Source: Desulfobacteraceae bacterium Eth-SRB2
GTDB taxonomy: Bacteria; Desulfobacterota; Desulfobacteria; Desulfobacterales; UBA11574
Length of the DNA: 64,000 bases
Direction of reading: 5' to 3'
Assembly (NCBI GenBank): GCA_004193595.1
Contig: RPGQ01000006.1
Span: forward strand, 24,208-88,207
Position numbers and translations under genes: made by a program. The notes under the pieces were generated by a model. The model saw only the letters and a program-made list of their open reading frames with translations. It did no database searches and was not told the origin of the DNA. This document shows positions 47,303 to 57,001 of the stretch, piece after piece (the stretch's first letter is position 1; every line of letters begins with the position of its first letter).

Positions 47303-48301
47303 ATGAACTCGATCCTTGTTTCAAAGTTAAAATGTTTTAAAAGGGTTAGCTCACTTATTGCTAGTGCTGCCAAGCATTTGGAAAGCTTGGGCTACAGACA
47401 AGGAACTATTGGAAACTATCAATACATATGGAAAGAATTTGCTCAATTTGCTCAGAAAAACTCGGGAGAGGAAACCTTTTCAACAGACCTTGTTTTTCAA
47501 TTCCTTGATAGTTGCGGAATCTCAGACAAGGTTGAAACAAACATGACATTACGTCAACGTCACATCAGGAATGTAATGCACGCTCTTACAGACTTTGCTC
47601 TGCATGGATGTATTCAGCGCCGCAGTCATGTTGTTGCAAAGACAAGGCTATCCGATAATATGGAAGAAGCTTTGTCTGGGTACGAGCACTTTTGCTCTGA
47701 ACAATTGTGGAGTCCTTTGGGGACCATACGTTCCCGTAATCGGGATATCACCAGATTCCTCCATTATCTCAATTCTCATGGCATCGCATCGGTCAAAGAA
47801 ATTCAGGCATCAATACTTTCTCGGTTCGTGACATCATGTGCGCACTTGAAGCCAGCGACCATCGCTCATTTGGTTTCCTCTATTCGGTCGTTTCTACGTT
47901 ATCTTTATATGACGGGGGGCATCTCTATCAATATGGCCGAATATGTACCCAAAATCCGGATTCGATCGGATGCGCATATCCCTTCAGTATGGAAAAGTGA
48001 TGAAGTTGACGCCCTTCTGCCTGCCGTTGATCGAAGCTCCCCGTGCGGAAAGAGGGACTACGCAATCTTACTTTTGGCCGTCAGGCTGGGAATGCGCGTA
48101 AGCGACATCCGCAACCTGCGTTTTGAAAACCTTTTATGGGGACAGGCTCGGATTGAAATTAACCAAGCCAAAAGCAGTGAGCCTTTGGCTTTACCGTTAA
48201 CCGAAAAGATTGGCAATGCCCTGATCGATTACCTTCGCTATGGACGTCCTGCAAGCCAGTTGCGAGAGGTATTCTTAAAGGCGAATGCACCTTTTATGTG
48301 A
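47303..48301 (+). pseudogene. Tyrosine recombinase/integrase, C-terminus cut by IS200 end
   Basis: 332 residues from ATG 47303 (AAGGAGG upstream). There is a core-binding N-terminal part (KHLESLGYRQGTIGNYQYIW), a second SAM-like segment (ITRFLHYLNSHGIASVKEI), and the start of the catalytic domain with YAILLLAVRLGMRVSDIRNL (first Arg) and RIEINQAKSSEPLALPL (Lys-strand). The HxxR, H/W and nucleophile Tyr are missing: the frame runs into the right arm at 48298 and stops at once. It occupies the 1-kb spacer between the two inverted arms, with clean frame, so the truncation seems recent. Confidence 0.88.
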
Positions 48302-48338
48302 CAATCATTGCCACCATAGAGGCTAATTATTGAATGTT

Positions 48339-48566
48339 ATGTGCAGCAAATCAAAGTATCAATCGCGGAATAGCAACGAAGTTCCTGTTTCACTCAACAT
48401 AAAATTCTGCTACACATAATGCAAGTATCATCTGATTTGGATTCCGAAATACCGGAAAAAAGTATTATTCGGGGATCTGAGAAAATATCTTGGCGACGTT
48501 TTCAGAGAACTGGCACTACAAAAGGAGTCCCAAGTTTTAGAAGGCCACCTCATGGGAGGTCACTGA
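48339..48566 (+). mobile_element. IS200-like tnpA 5' fragment, right copy
   Basis: Starts CSKSKYQSRNSNEVPVSLNI and reaches KFCYT then TAA; after a shift it resumes KYHLIWIPKYRKKVLFGDL and LGDVFRELALQKESQVLEGH, ending at the same TGA as the left copy. The right copy has the early stop, the left copy does not. Confidence 0.8.
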
Positions 48567-48805
48567 ATTTTCCATAATATTACAATTTGAATTAGGATCA
48601 AATCCGTTTTACATGATTTATCCTTTCATTTTTTGTGCATTTTCAGATATATATAATCAACACTAATTACTTTCGGATTGTAATACTGGTGTATCGACGG
48701 TAGTCGATCACGGAATAAAACAGATTAAACGGCCACGTTTTTTGGAAATTTTACCTATTATTCCTATAGTGGAAGGTGGATTTTATAACTTTTAGGAGGA
48801 TCATA

Positions 48806-49708
48806 ATGAACCGGGAAAAAAGAGTCTTATTTTTCGCAACAACCTTGTTATGCATAACGGCAATGTTGGGGATCATCTCCTGGGGTTCTGCCTCTGGAGA
48901 GGATCTTCCCGAAATCAAGAAAAGAGGAGTACTGCGTCATCTTGGCGTACCCTATGCCAATTTTGTCACCGGGAGCGGGGACGGTATGGATGTGGAATTG
49001 GTTAAGCGTTTTGCCGAACATCTGGGTGTGAGATATGAGTATGTCAAAACCGGCTGGGAAAATGTGATCGGAGACCTTACCGGTAAAAAGGTACAGGCCA
49101 GAGGCAATGATATTGATATCCTTGGTGAAGTACCTGTCAGAGGAGATGTTATTGCCAACGGCCTAACTAAAATACCCTGGCGACAGAAAATAGTGGACTA
49201 TTCCACACCCACTTTTCCCACGCAGGTCTGGCTGGTAGCGCGGGCGGATTCGACCATAGAACCGATCAAACCCACTGGCGACATTGACAAGGACATTGCC
49301 CAAGTAAAGGAATTGCTTAAGGATCGCTGCGTTTTGGGGAAAGCGAAAACGTGCCTCGATCCTTCCTTGTATGGTCTCAAAGAGACTGGAGCGGAAGTCA
49401 AGCTGTTTAGCGGAAACCTTAATGAACTGGCTCCGGCTGTCATCAAAGGTGAAGGCGACGCTACTATATTAGATGCGCCAGTTGCGTTGATTGCCCTGGA
49501 AAAGTGGCCCGGCAAGCTTAAGGTGATCGGCCCTATTTCTTCCATGCAGGAGATGGGCGTCGCGTTTGCTAAAACATCCCCCGGGCTGCGGGAGGCTTTT
49601 AACCGGTTTTTCGAAAAGTGCAAAGCGGACGGGACGTATCAACGCCTTTTGAAGAAATACTATCCGGGTGTGTTCATGTACTATCCAGCGTTTTTTGAGA
49701 AAATGTAG
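48806..49708 (+). CDS. Periplasmic solute-binding protein, family 3 type
   Basis: 300 residues from ATG 48806 with AGGAGG upstream. A signal peptide (VLFFATTLLCITAMLGII, cleavage near SASG) precedes a type II periplasmic binding fold: LPEIKKRGVLRHLGVPYANF, GDGMDVELVKRFAEHLGV, YEYVKTGWENVIGDLTGKKV, DIDILGEVPVRGDVIANGLT, and the lobe-two YGLKETGAEVKLF. No permease or ATPase gene is near. It lies 35 bp before a hybrid histidine kinase, so it may serve as a sensory partner rather than in transport. A degraded second copy lies at 45851-46760. Confidence 0.9.
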   Translation: MNREKRVLFFATTLLCITAMLGIISWGSASGEDLPEIKKRGVLRHLGVPYANFVTGSGDGMDVELVKRFAEHLGVRYEYVKTGWENVIGDLTGKKVQARGNDIDILGEVPVRGDVIANGLTKIPWRQKIVDYSTPTFPTQVWLVARADSTIEPIKPTGDIDKDIAQVKELLKDRCVLGKAKTCLDPSLYGLKETGAEVKLFSGNLNELAPAVIKGEGDATILDAPVALIALEKWPGKLKVIGPISSMQEMGVAFAKTSPGLREAFNRFFEKCKADGTYQRLLKKYYPGVFMYYPAFFEKM

Positions 49709-49743
49709 CCGAGGATATCGGAGCTCTCTGTAAAGGAGTTATT

Positions 49744-52503
49744 ATGAAGATCCACCCTTTCAGGGTACTTGCCGGAAAGCGAAATCTGGCCGCACTCACC
49801 ATAGGCTTGGTTCTGTTTCTATACATAGGTTTTCTGATTACCAGCAATTATCTATCCCAGGTCGATCTTCAGAAAACCGCTCTGGAGAAATTGAGGCAGG
49901 ATACGGAAAAGCTTGCCATGTCGGTGAGCTACTTCTGTGCAGAGAGAAAAATTGATCTTAAAAACCTGTCTGAAAACAGAGCCATTTCGGTATATTTTGA
50001 AAACAAAGCCCTGGGAATGTCTATGGAGTACGGCCTAAAGGCTAGCCTGAATGCCATAAGATACCAGTTTGATCGTCTCATGGAAGAAAAAAAGTTTGCC
50101 GGTAAAAGGATTTATCCCCGGGTAACTTTTATCAGGCCCCATGGGGAATTCCTTGTCGATACCGGTCTCATAAACCTTGAGCAGGATCAAGGGCGTAACT
50201 GGAATGAATTTCTAACTCCGGACAGCCGCGATGTGACTTTCATTGACAAGCACAATCCACAGATTCCCATGATGATTGTTACCATCCCATATTTTTTTAA
50301 AGGCAATTTTGCCGGTCAGCTCTTGGCCTGGGTCAATCTTGTAGCTGTTTACGAACATCTCGTCAAAAAAAGCCAGCATAGTAATGGACTTACCAGTTTC
50401 GTCTCTATTAAAGACCATCTTCAATCTACAGAGTATATGCGGACCAAGTTTTCCCCTATCAGCGCGTCCGAGCTTATGAATATAGAAATGGGGAAAACTC
50501 GCCGTCTTGAGGTGACCGATCACACGGGAATTAAGAGGGACATGATCATTATTCGGGTTCAGATCAAGGGAACCCCTTTCTTCCTAACCAGGGCTATGCC
50601 GGCTTCAGATATATTAGGACGCAGATCGCCCTTTCATCTTCTTGTGGCAATGGCGGTGTTATCGATAGCCGTTCTGATCGGGATGATGATTTTTTGGCGG
50701 GTCACCACAAACAATCTGGTTCTCGAGGCTCGCTTCGAAGAGGCGTCTAAACGGAGACAGGAAATCGAAGAAAAAAACAGACAGCTTGAGCAGGAAATCA
50801 ACGAGCGCAAACAGGCCGAGGAGTTGCTGCGCAAAGCGCATGACGAACTGGAACGGCGGGTGAAAGAGCGTACTATCGAATTAGTGGAAGCAAATGAACA
50901 ACTGAAGGCGGAAATTGAAGAGCGCAAGAGGGCTGAGAGGACCCTACGAAACAGCGAAGAAAAATTCAGATTTCTCGCAGAAAAGATGTTCGATATCGTT
51001 TGGACCATGGACCGGGATTTTAAAACCACATATGTGAGCCCCTCCATCGAGAATGTGCTGGGCTTTACACCGGAAGAACGAAAACGGCAATCCTTGGAGG
51101 AAATAATTACATTGGAGTCTCTTCAAAGGGTCCAAGAGATGTTTCTAAGAGAGCTTCGGAGATATGAGGAGGGCACTGTTGATCCGGACAGGTCAGTAAT
51201 AATCGAGGTCGAGTACTACCGAAAGGACGGCTCTACCGTCTGGATGGAGAACACCGTGAAAGCCATACGGGGTTCCGATGGAGGAATTGTCGGGATGCAT
51301 GGTGTCTCGCGTGACATCACTGAGCGCAAGATAGCAGAGGAAGAGAAGACTAGACTCCAGTTTCAACTCCAACAAGTCCATAAAATGGAATCCATCGGCA
51401 TACTCGCAGGCGGTATCGCCCATGACTTCAACAACATGCTGGGGATAATAGTGGGTAATACTGAACTGGCAATGGATGATGTTCCGGAGTGGAATCCGGC
51501 AAGGCACAATTTGGAAAAGATTCGTACTGGCAGCATGCGTGCCAGAGATATGGTCAAGCAAATCCTGGCCTTCAGTCGCCAAAGCCAACAGGAAATGAAA
51601 CCGGTTAGGATTAGCCCGATTATCAAAGAATCTCTCAAGTTATTGCGATCTTCAATTCCAACGACAATCAAAATTCACCAGAATATTTCAAGCGAGTCAG
51701 ATACCGTTCGTGCAAATCCGACACAAATAAATCAGGTCTTCATAAATCTTTGCACCAATGCAGCCCATGCCATGGGAGAAAAAGCGGGTGTTTTAGAGGT
51801 TAGCCTTAAAAATATTGAACTGGATGAGGGTGCTGCAATTCATTATCATGACTTATCCTCTGGGAAATATATAAGACTGACCGTAAGTGACACAGGTCAT
51901 GGTATTGTACCCAAGGTCTTGGAGCGGATATTCGACCCATATTTTACCACTAAGAAAGTAGGTGAAGGTTCAGGAATGGGGCTTTCTGTGGTTCACGGCA
52001 TAGTAAAAACCCACGGCGGTGATATCTTTGTAGCTAGCGAATTAGGGAAAGGGACTACCTTTCAAGTATTTTTACCCTGCATTGAAGATGAGCCGGAAGC
52101 GGAAATTGAGATTGCAATTGAAATTCCCAGGGGCAACGAGAGAATACTTTTTGTAGACGATGAAAAGGCTATGGTTGATGCAATTCAACCGATGATAGAA
52201 CGCCTGGGTTATAAAGTGACTGCAAGGACGAGCAGCATTGAAGCCCTGGAAGCCTTTCGTGCAAATCCGGATAGATTTGATCTGGTCATTACCGACTTTA
52301 CCATGCCTAATATGACAGGTGTGGAACTGGCTAAAGAGCTCTTAAAATTGCGGTCAAATATACCTATAATTCTTTGCACCGGGTATAGTGAACATATAAA
52401 TGATGATAAATCGAAAGCAAGCGGGATTCGCGCTTTTCTTATGAAGCCTGTTTTTTTGAGTGAAATCGCAAACATTATCCGAAGGGTGCTGGATGATGAC
52501 TAA
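49744..52503 (+). CDS. Hybrid sensor histidine kinase (extracytoplasmic sensor, PAS, HisKA, HATPase, REC)
   Basis: 919 residues. A transmembrane helix at 15-34 (LAALTIGLVLFLYIGFLI), a periplasmic sensor domain to about 290, a second helix (LLVAMAVLSIAVLIGMMIFW), a coiled coil, a PAS domain with PAC (KTTYVSPSIENVLGFTPEE; GIVGMHGVSRDITERK), the HisKA box GGIAHDFNNMLG with His560, the HATPase N/G boxes (INLCTNAAHAMGE, DTGHG, GEGSGMGLSVVHGIV), and a C-terminal receiver with Asp851 in LVITDFTMPNMTG. No output regulator gene is adjacent. Likely cotranscribed with the binding protein. The first 856 bases are duplicated and decayed at 44963-45816. Confidence 0.94.
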   Translation: MKIHPFRVLAGKRNLAALTIGLVLFLYIGFLITSNYLSQVDLQKTALEKLRQDTEKLAMSVSYFCAERKIDLKNLSENRAISVYFENKALGMSMEYGLKASLNAIRYQFDRLMEEKKFAGKRIYPRVTFIRPHGEFLVDTGLINLEQDQGRNWNEFLTPDSRDVTFIDKHNPQIPMMIVTIPYFFKGNFAGQLLAWVNLVAVYEHLVKKSQHSNGLTSFVSIKDHLQSTEYMRTKFSPISASELMNIEMGKTRRLEVTDHTGIKRDMIIIRVQIKGTPFFLTRAMPASDILGRRSPFHLLVAMAVLSIAVLIGMMIFWRVTTNNLVLEARFEEASKRRQEIEEKNRQLEQEINERKQAEELLRKAHDELERRVKERTIELVEANEQLKAEIEERKRAERTLRNSEEKFRFLAEKMFDIVWTMDRDFKTTYVSPSIENVLGFTPEERKRQSLEEIITLESLQRVQEMFLRELRRYEEGTVDPDRSVIIEVEYYRKDGSTVWMENTVKAIRGSDGGIVGMHGVSRDITERKIAEEEKTRLQFQLQQVHKMESIGILAGGIAHDFNNMLGIIVGNTELAMDDVPEWNPARHNLEKIRTGSMRARDMVKQILAFSRQSQQEMKPVRISPIIKESLKLLRSSIPTTIKIHQNISSESDTVRANPTQINQVFINLCTNAAHAMGEKAGVLEVSLKNIELDEGAAIHYHDLSSGKYIRLTVSDTGHGIVPKVLERIFDPYFTTKKVGEGSGMGLSVVHGIVKTHGGDIFVASELGKGTTFQVFLPCIEDEPEAEIEIAIEIPRGNERILFVDDEKAMVDAIQPMIERLGYKVTARTSSIEALEAFRANPDRFDLVITDFTMPNMTGVELAKELLKLRSNIPIILCTGYSEHINDDKSKASGIRAFLMKPVFLSEIANIIRRVLDDD

Positions 52504-52910
52504 AAAAGAAGGCTTATTCCAGAAAACCTATCATCTGAGATATCTGCTCCTATGTGGGTCTATATTGTCAAGTTCTTTTATTTGTTTTTATCAGATTCCG
52601 TCAATTTGTTAACGAAAAATAGTGTATATCAAGGAAAATCGAAGAAAATAAGAGAAAAGTGAATTTTTTAATATTTTTGGCGATAGACTTAAGTTTCTTT
52701 TTTTAAATAAAGGAAAAATGGCCTATTTCATATTAAAATCGCTTTTTATCTAAATAAATGACTCTGTTGATTAACTCCAATTTAAAATTTGTCCCTTTTT
52801 TTGATTTACGGTCTATGGTAGTCTGAATTTTTATAATTTGTCGAAAAAGCTACGGATATATTGACCCAAAATTGTAACTTTGCTGCGGTCAAGGAACCCT
52901 TTACAGGGTA
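52504..52910. other. AT-rich gap after the kinase; nothing recognised
   Basis: No gene, repeat or clear terminator seen. Confidence 0.5.
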
Positions 52911-54309
52911 CTACACCTGCACTTCGATGATATTTCCCTGATTTTGGACACACTCCACCGTATGTCTTATATACCTTTTCACATTGCAGGCAATAGCTGC
53001 AAGTAGAAGTTGAAGCCTTGATCCTTCTTCAGACCTGTGACGGGATTTTCGTGCGCCATGACCATTTGCAATTTCATTAACCAAAGATTTTGCTCCGGCT
53101 CTGATACCGCATTGCTTTCGGTATTCCGAATTCCCCATGTATTCGTGGTGGCGAACTGCACCGGCATATTGTTCTTCACTGACTGTCCGTATTAAGTACT
53201 CAAATCATCTTGACGGGACATCGCTTATTTAACTCATTGTTTCTCATTATCGGAATGGGCCAATACTTTCCTGTCTTTTTAGCGCCATTGATCTAACGGT
53301 ACGCTTTCTTATTCGGGCGCCAAAGGCCCGACCGGCTGGGAGTAAAACCAACCTGCTTCTACCTCAAAATCGGCTATATCAAGAGGACGGTCTTTTTTCT
53401 CATAGTTCTCTATAGCACGGGAACGACCGGAACCCGATTAAATTCAAGCTTAATACCTTTTTTCTTCTGAAATACAAGGTAAATGGCGCAAAACTAACAA
53501 ATCCGGCATCGCCATAAAACCTCGGGGTTTAGAAATCGTTTAATAATCACCCTCAATCCTTGATATCTCAACTGAATCTGAATGGCTTGCTGTCTCTAAA
53601 TTAACATCTGTAATAAACTGAACATCATTTTCCGGGTCACATGTCTCCGTTGCAAATCCTTTATGTCCAACAATTTTTTGATCTCTTTTCCTTGTATATT
53701 CAGCATCCGTATTATGAGGAGTCGATATGATTTTATCGCCTTCGGGTTTCCTCCTCTTTATTTTCCCATATTGCGGGTAGGTAATGCTTAGTAGAGGTTT
53801 GAACACAAAACATTGCGCCACTTTCCATGAGCTGGTCAGGCATAGCTATTGAAATGTTTTACCTGATTGGTTGCCAGTCTGGTGCCGGGTGATACATATC
53901 ACGGGCCCGTTTCCAGTATTTTCGGCGCAATCCTTATCCTTTTCTGTTAAATCAAATCCGTTTCCTCAAATTTATTAAGTGAAGGGTCAATCTTTATCCT
54001 GCCGTTTATAACGTCCGGCGCAGCGTAGGTGCGAAAACATGGTTTGTTTAACAAAGTATAACAGGATAACCGTTCAAATAATATACGCCAAAATGAATCC
54101 GTTCGTTAAGAGCTCGTTCAATTACCGCCGAAGCCCCAGTTAAACTCTTTGAATAGTCGGTACGCGGCTTCATCTTTCTCTAATTTCTGATAAAATTTGA
54201 ACAATGTAGTGTGATCTATGTTGCCTTCTCCAAATGGTGTGCATGTGGCATTCAACCAGTCAATTCTTCGTTGGAATTGAATTTCGGCTACGCCGGTTGA
54301 AGTTTTCAA
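52911..54309 (-). pseudogene. Decayed ISNCY/IS1182-like transposase
   Basis: On the minus strand three pieces of one transposase can be read in order. N-terminal: QFQRRIDWLNATCTPFGEGN then IDHTTLFKFYQKLEKDEAAY (to about 54120). Middle: KRRKPEGDKIISTPHNTDAE, RKRDQKIVGHKGFATETCDP and ENDVQFITDVNLETASHSDS (53540-53770). C-terminal: GNSEYRKQCGIRAGAKSLVN, HGARKSRHRSEEGSRLQLLL and ACNVKRYIRHTVECVQNQG (52911-53130). Between them are frameshifts and deletions, with DRPLDIADFEVEAGW visible near 53350. The ends were not resolved. Confidence 0.85.
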
Positions 54310-54329
54310 GATTCATGAAATAAGGAATT

Positions 54330-55045
54330 GATGACTTGAACGCTGCTGGGTTTATTTGAAAGAACACCTCCTTCAAATACGCCACAGATCGCAAATTGAT
54401 CCTCTCGTTAGATTAGAGGAAATAGTTTCTCTCTATACGTATAGGACCCAGTCGTAGATGAAAGTAAAATGCCAGGGGAATAGCCAGTTTCGACAAGAAT
54501 AGTGGGGACTTGTTTTTTTAAACATTGATTCTCCGCATAAATTAAACCTATATTGTTTTATTTCAATATGTTGTATCTATAATGCCAAGAATGCAATGTC
54601 AAGCGTTAATTTTAGTTATTATTAATTATATTAACAGGATATGCTATTTATTTGCAAATTAATTGCCCTTGATTAAATCAACAGACTCAGCAATGGCTCT
54701 GTCTTTTTTCATTTCCGATACTTTGCTATCTACGTTCGATCTGAAATCCGACCACGCGAAGATATTCTGTGTCTCACAGACATATCTGAAAAAGGGACAA
54801 AATGGGGATACCTAATGGTGAGCACACGAATCGGACCTGTTTCAGATCGTGAGATATCTCCAACGTCTATCAAGGCGGGTTGATGTTGCGATCACTGCAA
54901 TGGAGTACAACAATTTAAATTTGTTAGATATCAAATCGATATCTCATTCAGTCCTGAAAGATAATTGAATGATTAAAGTAAGGTTTGAACGATAAAGTTC
55001 CCCGGAACTATTTTACCCCATTCTTGAAGATTGTAAGGATGTCCG
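54330..55045. other. Non-coding stretch; nothing recognised
   Basis: AT-rich with many stops in all frames. A small palindrome AGATATCAAATCGATATCT lies near 54927. No gene supported. Confidence 0.5.
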
Positions 55046-55490
55046 GAAATGGGGATTCCAAACGTTTGGAATCCATTTTATGAAAATCATCGTCATCGTC
55101 GTTATATCGTTATTGTTTCGTTAAAACAACAAGTTGAAAATGACGATGCTAATGACGGTCTACCCCTGCTTTCTGACATTCCTGAAAACAGCTTGTGCAG
55201 AATTCTACACCAGCGATATTCACGTCCTATTCTCAACTTTCTCTGGCCGGCTATGATAGAGGGTAAAGAAATATGCTTGTAAATCATCGTCCTTATCGTC
55301 CACATCGTCCAGACCCTTTAAAATCAACTGCTTACCACGGACGATCATTGGACGGTCTCACAGATTTGGACGATCACAGCTTTTGATAAAAAGACGGGTG
55401 GCATTCAAAATCGCTTCCGCAGAATTCTGCGTATGCGATATTTTATGATTTCCGTACGTACGGAAATTGATTAACCGGTTGGATAGAGGG
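55046..55490. repeat. Diverged tandem repeat (two ~200-bp units) with perfect palindromes
   Basis: Unit 1 (about 55084-55263) and unit 2 (about 55281-55490) share in the same order AAATCATCGTC, a TTAAAA run, GACGATC/GACGATG with GACGGTCT, GCAGAATTCT with GCGATATT, and GATAGAGGG; offsets grow from 197 to 227 bases. A perfect 22-bp palindrome (GGATTCCAAAC and its complement, 55053-55074) precedes unit 1, and a perfect 20-bp palindrome (ATTTCCGTAC and its complement, 55448-55467) lies in unit 2. Confidence 0.65.
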
Positions 55491-56020
55491 CTGTTTGAAT
55501 GGTCTGTTTTCTTGGGCATTGGCTGTTTCGATGCTGGAATAAACCACTTTCCTACTATGGCTTACACACCTTACAAGGCGCATATCCCTGATTTATGACA
55601 TCCTGCCTTGACTGAAAAAATATTTTATTTGCTGAAGACATCTTTTCAGCCAATCGGCATCCCGGTCGGTGAAATTCGTATGATGCTCAGCTGAAAAAAT
55701 GAACAAACCACCGAGAGTCATCTTCCTCAAGAATCATACCAAACTTGATATTTCTATTTAAAGAAGCTTAAATTGAAGTAATTCCAATTGGTTATCTTGA
55801 ATGCGTGGATTACAGACAAATATTATTATGCCAATATTTGGCAATAGTATTGCAGTTTATTGGCAATTTTATCAGAATGTTGGGGTTATATTTGAAGAAA
55901 GGATAAAGCTGAAAAGTCACAAAGTGTAAGACGGAAGGGTCTAATAGATCTATTTGAATGAAGTTATAATATAAAGTGTGGGATTAAAAGGGTCTCATGC
56001 TTGAAGTGCATCCTATTTTT
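55491..56020. other. Non-coding stretch; nothing recognised
   Basis: AT-rich and without an open frame of note. TGCCAATATTTGGCA near 55830 is a small palindrome. Confidence 0.5.
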
Positions 56021-56203
56021 TTAATCCTCCGGCACACTGACATATTTTTCAAGCGTTTCACTCCAATAAACCGGAAATACTTTCGTTGGATGGTACCAAG
56101 AATTTTGAGAAAACGATTCGAATGTTGTTATCCGGGATTTTTCGATATTCATAACGGTTTCAACATTTCCATAAATCGTTTTTATTTTGTCGCCAATTTG
56201 CAT
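56021..56203 (-). CDS. Small hypothetical protein, 60 residues
   Basis: Opens MQIGDKIKTIYGNVETVMNI and ends VYWSETLEKYVSVPED, with SQNSWYHPTKVFPV between. AGGAGA lies eight bases before the ATG, and the sequence is balanced and protein-like (small beta-barrel style). I prefer it to a longer frame on the other strand. Family not recognised. It is a lone gene in the mobile region. Confidence 0.6.
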   Translation of the reverse strand: MQIGDKIKTIYGNVETVMNIEKSRITTFESFSQNSWYHPTKVFPVYWSETLEKYVSVPED

Positions 56204-56727
56204 AGTATGATCTCCTGGGTTGGGGTTGGATTAAATAGTGGGGCAATAATAAACGACAATTATATTTTCAGACTATCAAATTGTTTTGAAAAGTCAATAG
56301 GTTCTGGTGAGGCTGTTTAAATAAAAGAAATAATAAATGATCAAAAATTTTATTACAAACTGACATACAAAAGAGTTTGTAAAAGAGGGGGCCTTATGCC
56401 TGATGAAAATAATAAATCGACAATTAAGGTATATTTTCGATAGGTTTTTATACAATTAATGAAGCCATGGTTTTATTTAAGTTAAGATGACTTATTACAA
56501 TGGGACTCTTATGGTAAATTACGTTGAAAAATGGATTGATTACAGGAGGCTATCTATCGTTTTTGAATTAAGGAAGGTCGGGATTTTTTATTGTTATTTT
56601 TCAGACAAGACAGTTTGTAAAAGATATTCCCAGCCTACGTAACACACACACACACGTAAAGAAGATAAAAAATTATAAAATTAACAGATTTTTTTTCGGC
56701 AAGGAAACATTTTGAGTAGGGGAGGGT
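56204..56727. other. Non-coding stretch with a (CA)n tract
   Basis: No gene seen. A short ACACACACACACAC tract lies at about 56642-56655. Confidence 0.5.
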
Positions 56728-56751
56728 GTTGCCTTTTTCGTGAAAGGCAAC
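56728..56751. terminator. Hairpin, possible terminator
   Basis: GTTGCCTTT and AAAGGCAAC form a perfect 9-bp stem with a six-base loop. No gene end is close, so what it would terminate is unclear. Confidence 0.5.
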
Positions 56752-56769
56752 GCATTTGATGTTGTAAAT

Positions 56770-56825
56770 TAAAAAGGCACAGAATTGATGCTGTGCCTAA
56801 ATTGTGCCCAAATTGTGCCCGTCAA
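56770..56825. repeat. Hairpin and direct repeats next to the att scar
   Basis: AGGCACAGAATTGATGCTGT-GCCT forms a stem, followed by two direct copies of AAATTGTGCCC. Such short direct repeats near a tRNA end are typical of integrase arm sites; the link is inferred. Confidence 0.5.
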
Positions 56826-56926
56826 GGTCAAAGTTAATAAAACGTTAACAAACGAAAAAAAAATTAAAAATGCTATTGATTAAACATGTTAGAAATACAG
56901 GAAAAATAAACGCTTTCAATTTTGTT

Positions 56927-56971
56927 CTACGAATCCGTAGGCCGCAAGTTCGAATCTTGCCGGGCGCACCA
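56927..56971 (+). other. 3' half of tRNA-Arg (ACG): attachment-site scar
   Basis: CTACGAA is the anticodon loop of tRNA-Arg(ACG), followed by the 3' anticodon stem and variable region, the T-arm GCAAGTTCGAATCTTGC, the acceptor 3' strand CGGGCGC, the discriminator A and CCA. Upstream sequence does not complete the D-arm or 5' acceptor strand, so this is not a whole tRNA. A tRNA 3' end is the usual duplicated core left by integration. Confidence 0.8.
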
Positions 56972-57001
56972 GGATTTATACAGCTTCCGAGTCATCCCCT
57001 A

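Larger units (their letters stand above)
48298..50599 (+). repeat. Right arm of 2.3-kb inverted duplication (intact copy)
   Basis: Carries an IS200 left end, a truncated tnpA, an intergenic region, the intact solute-binding gene and the first 856 bases of the hybrid kinase gene. It pairs with 44963-47277. Confidence 0.92.

Noticed and set aside
55049..55282. 77-codon open frame on the plus strand
   Set aside because: It begins inside a perfect palindrome and runs through a diverged tandem repeat; no ribosome site and low-complexity sequence.
55997..56320. 107-codon open frame on the plus strand
   Set aside because: It is antisense to the 60-codon minus-strand gene, which has the better ribosome site and a more protein-like composition.
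56642..56655. CA dinucleotide tract as a phase-variation switch
   Set aside because: No coding frame or promoter spacing depends on it, so nothing would be switched.
56918..56971. A complete tRNA gene ending in CCA
   Set aside because: The 5' acceptor strand and D-arm cannot be found upstream; only the part from the anticodon loop onward is present.
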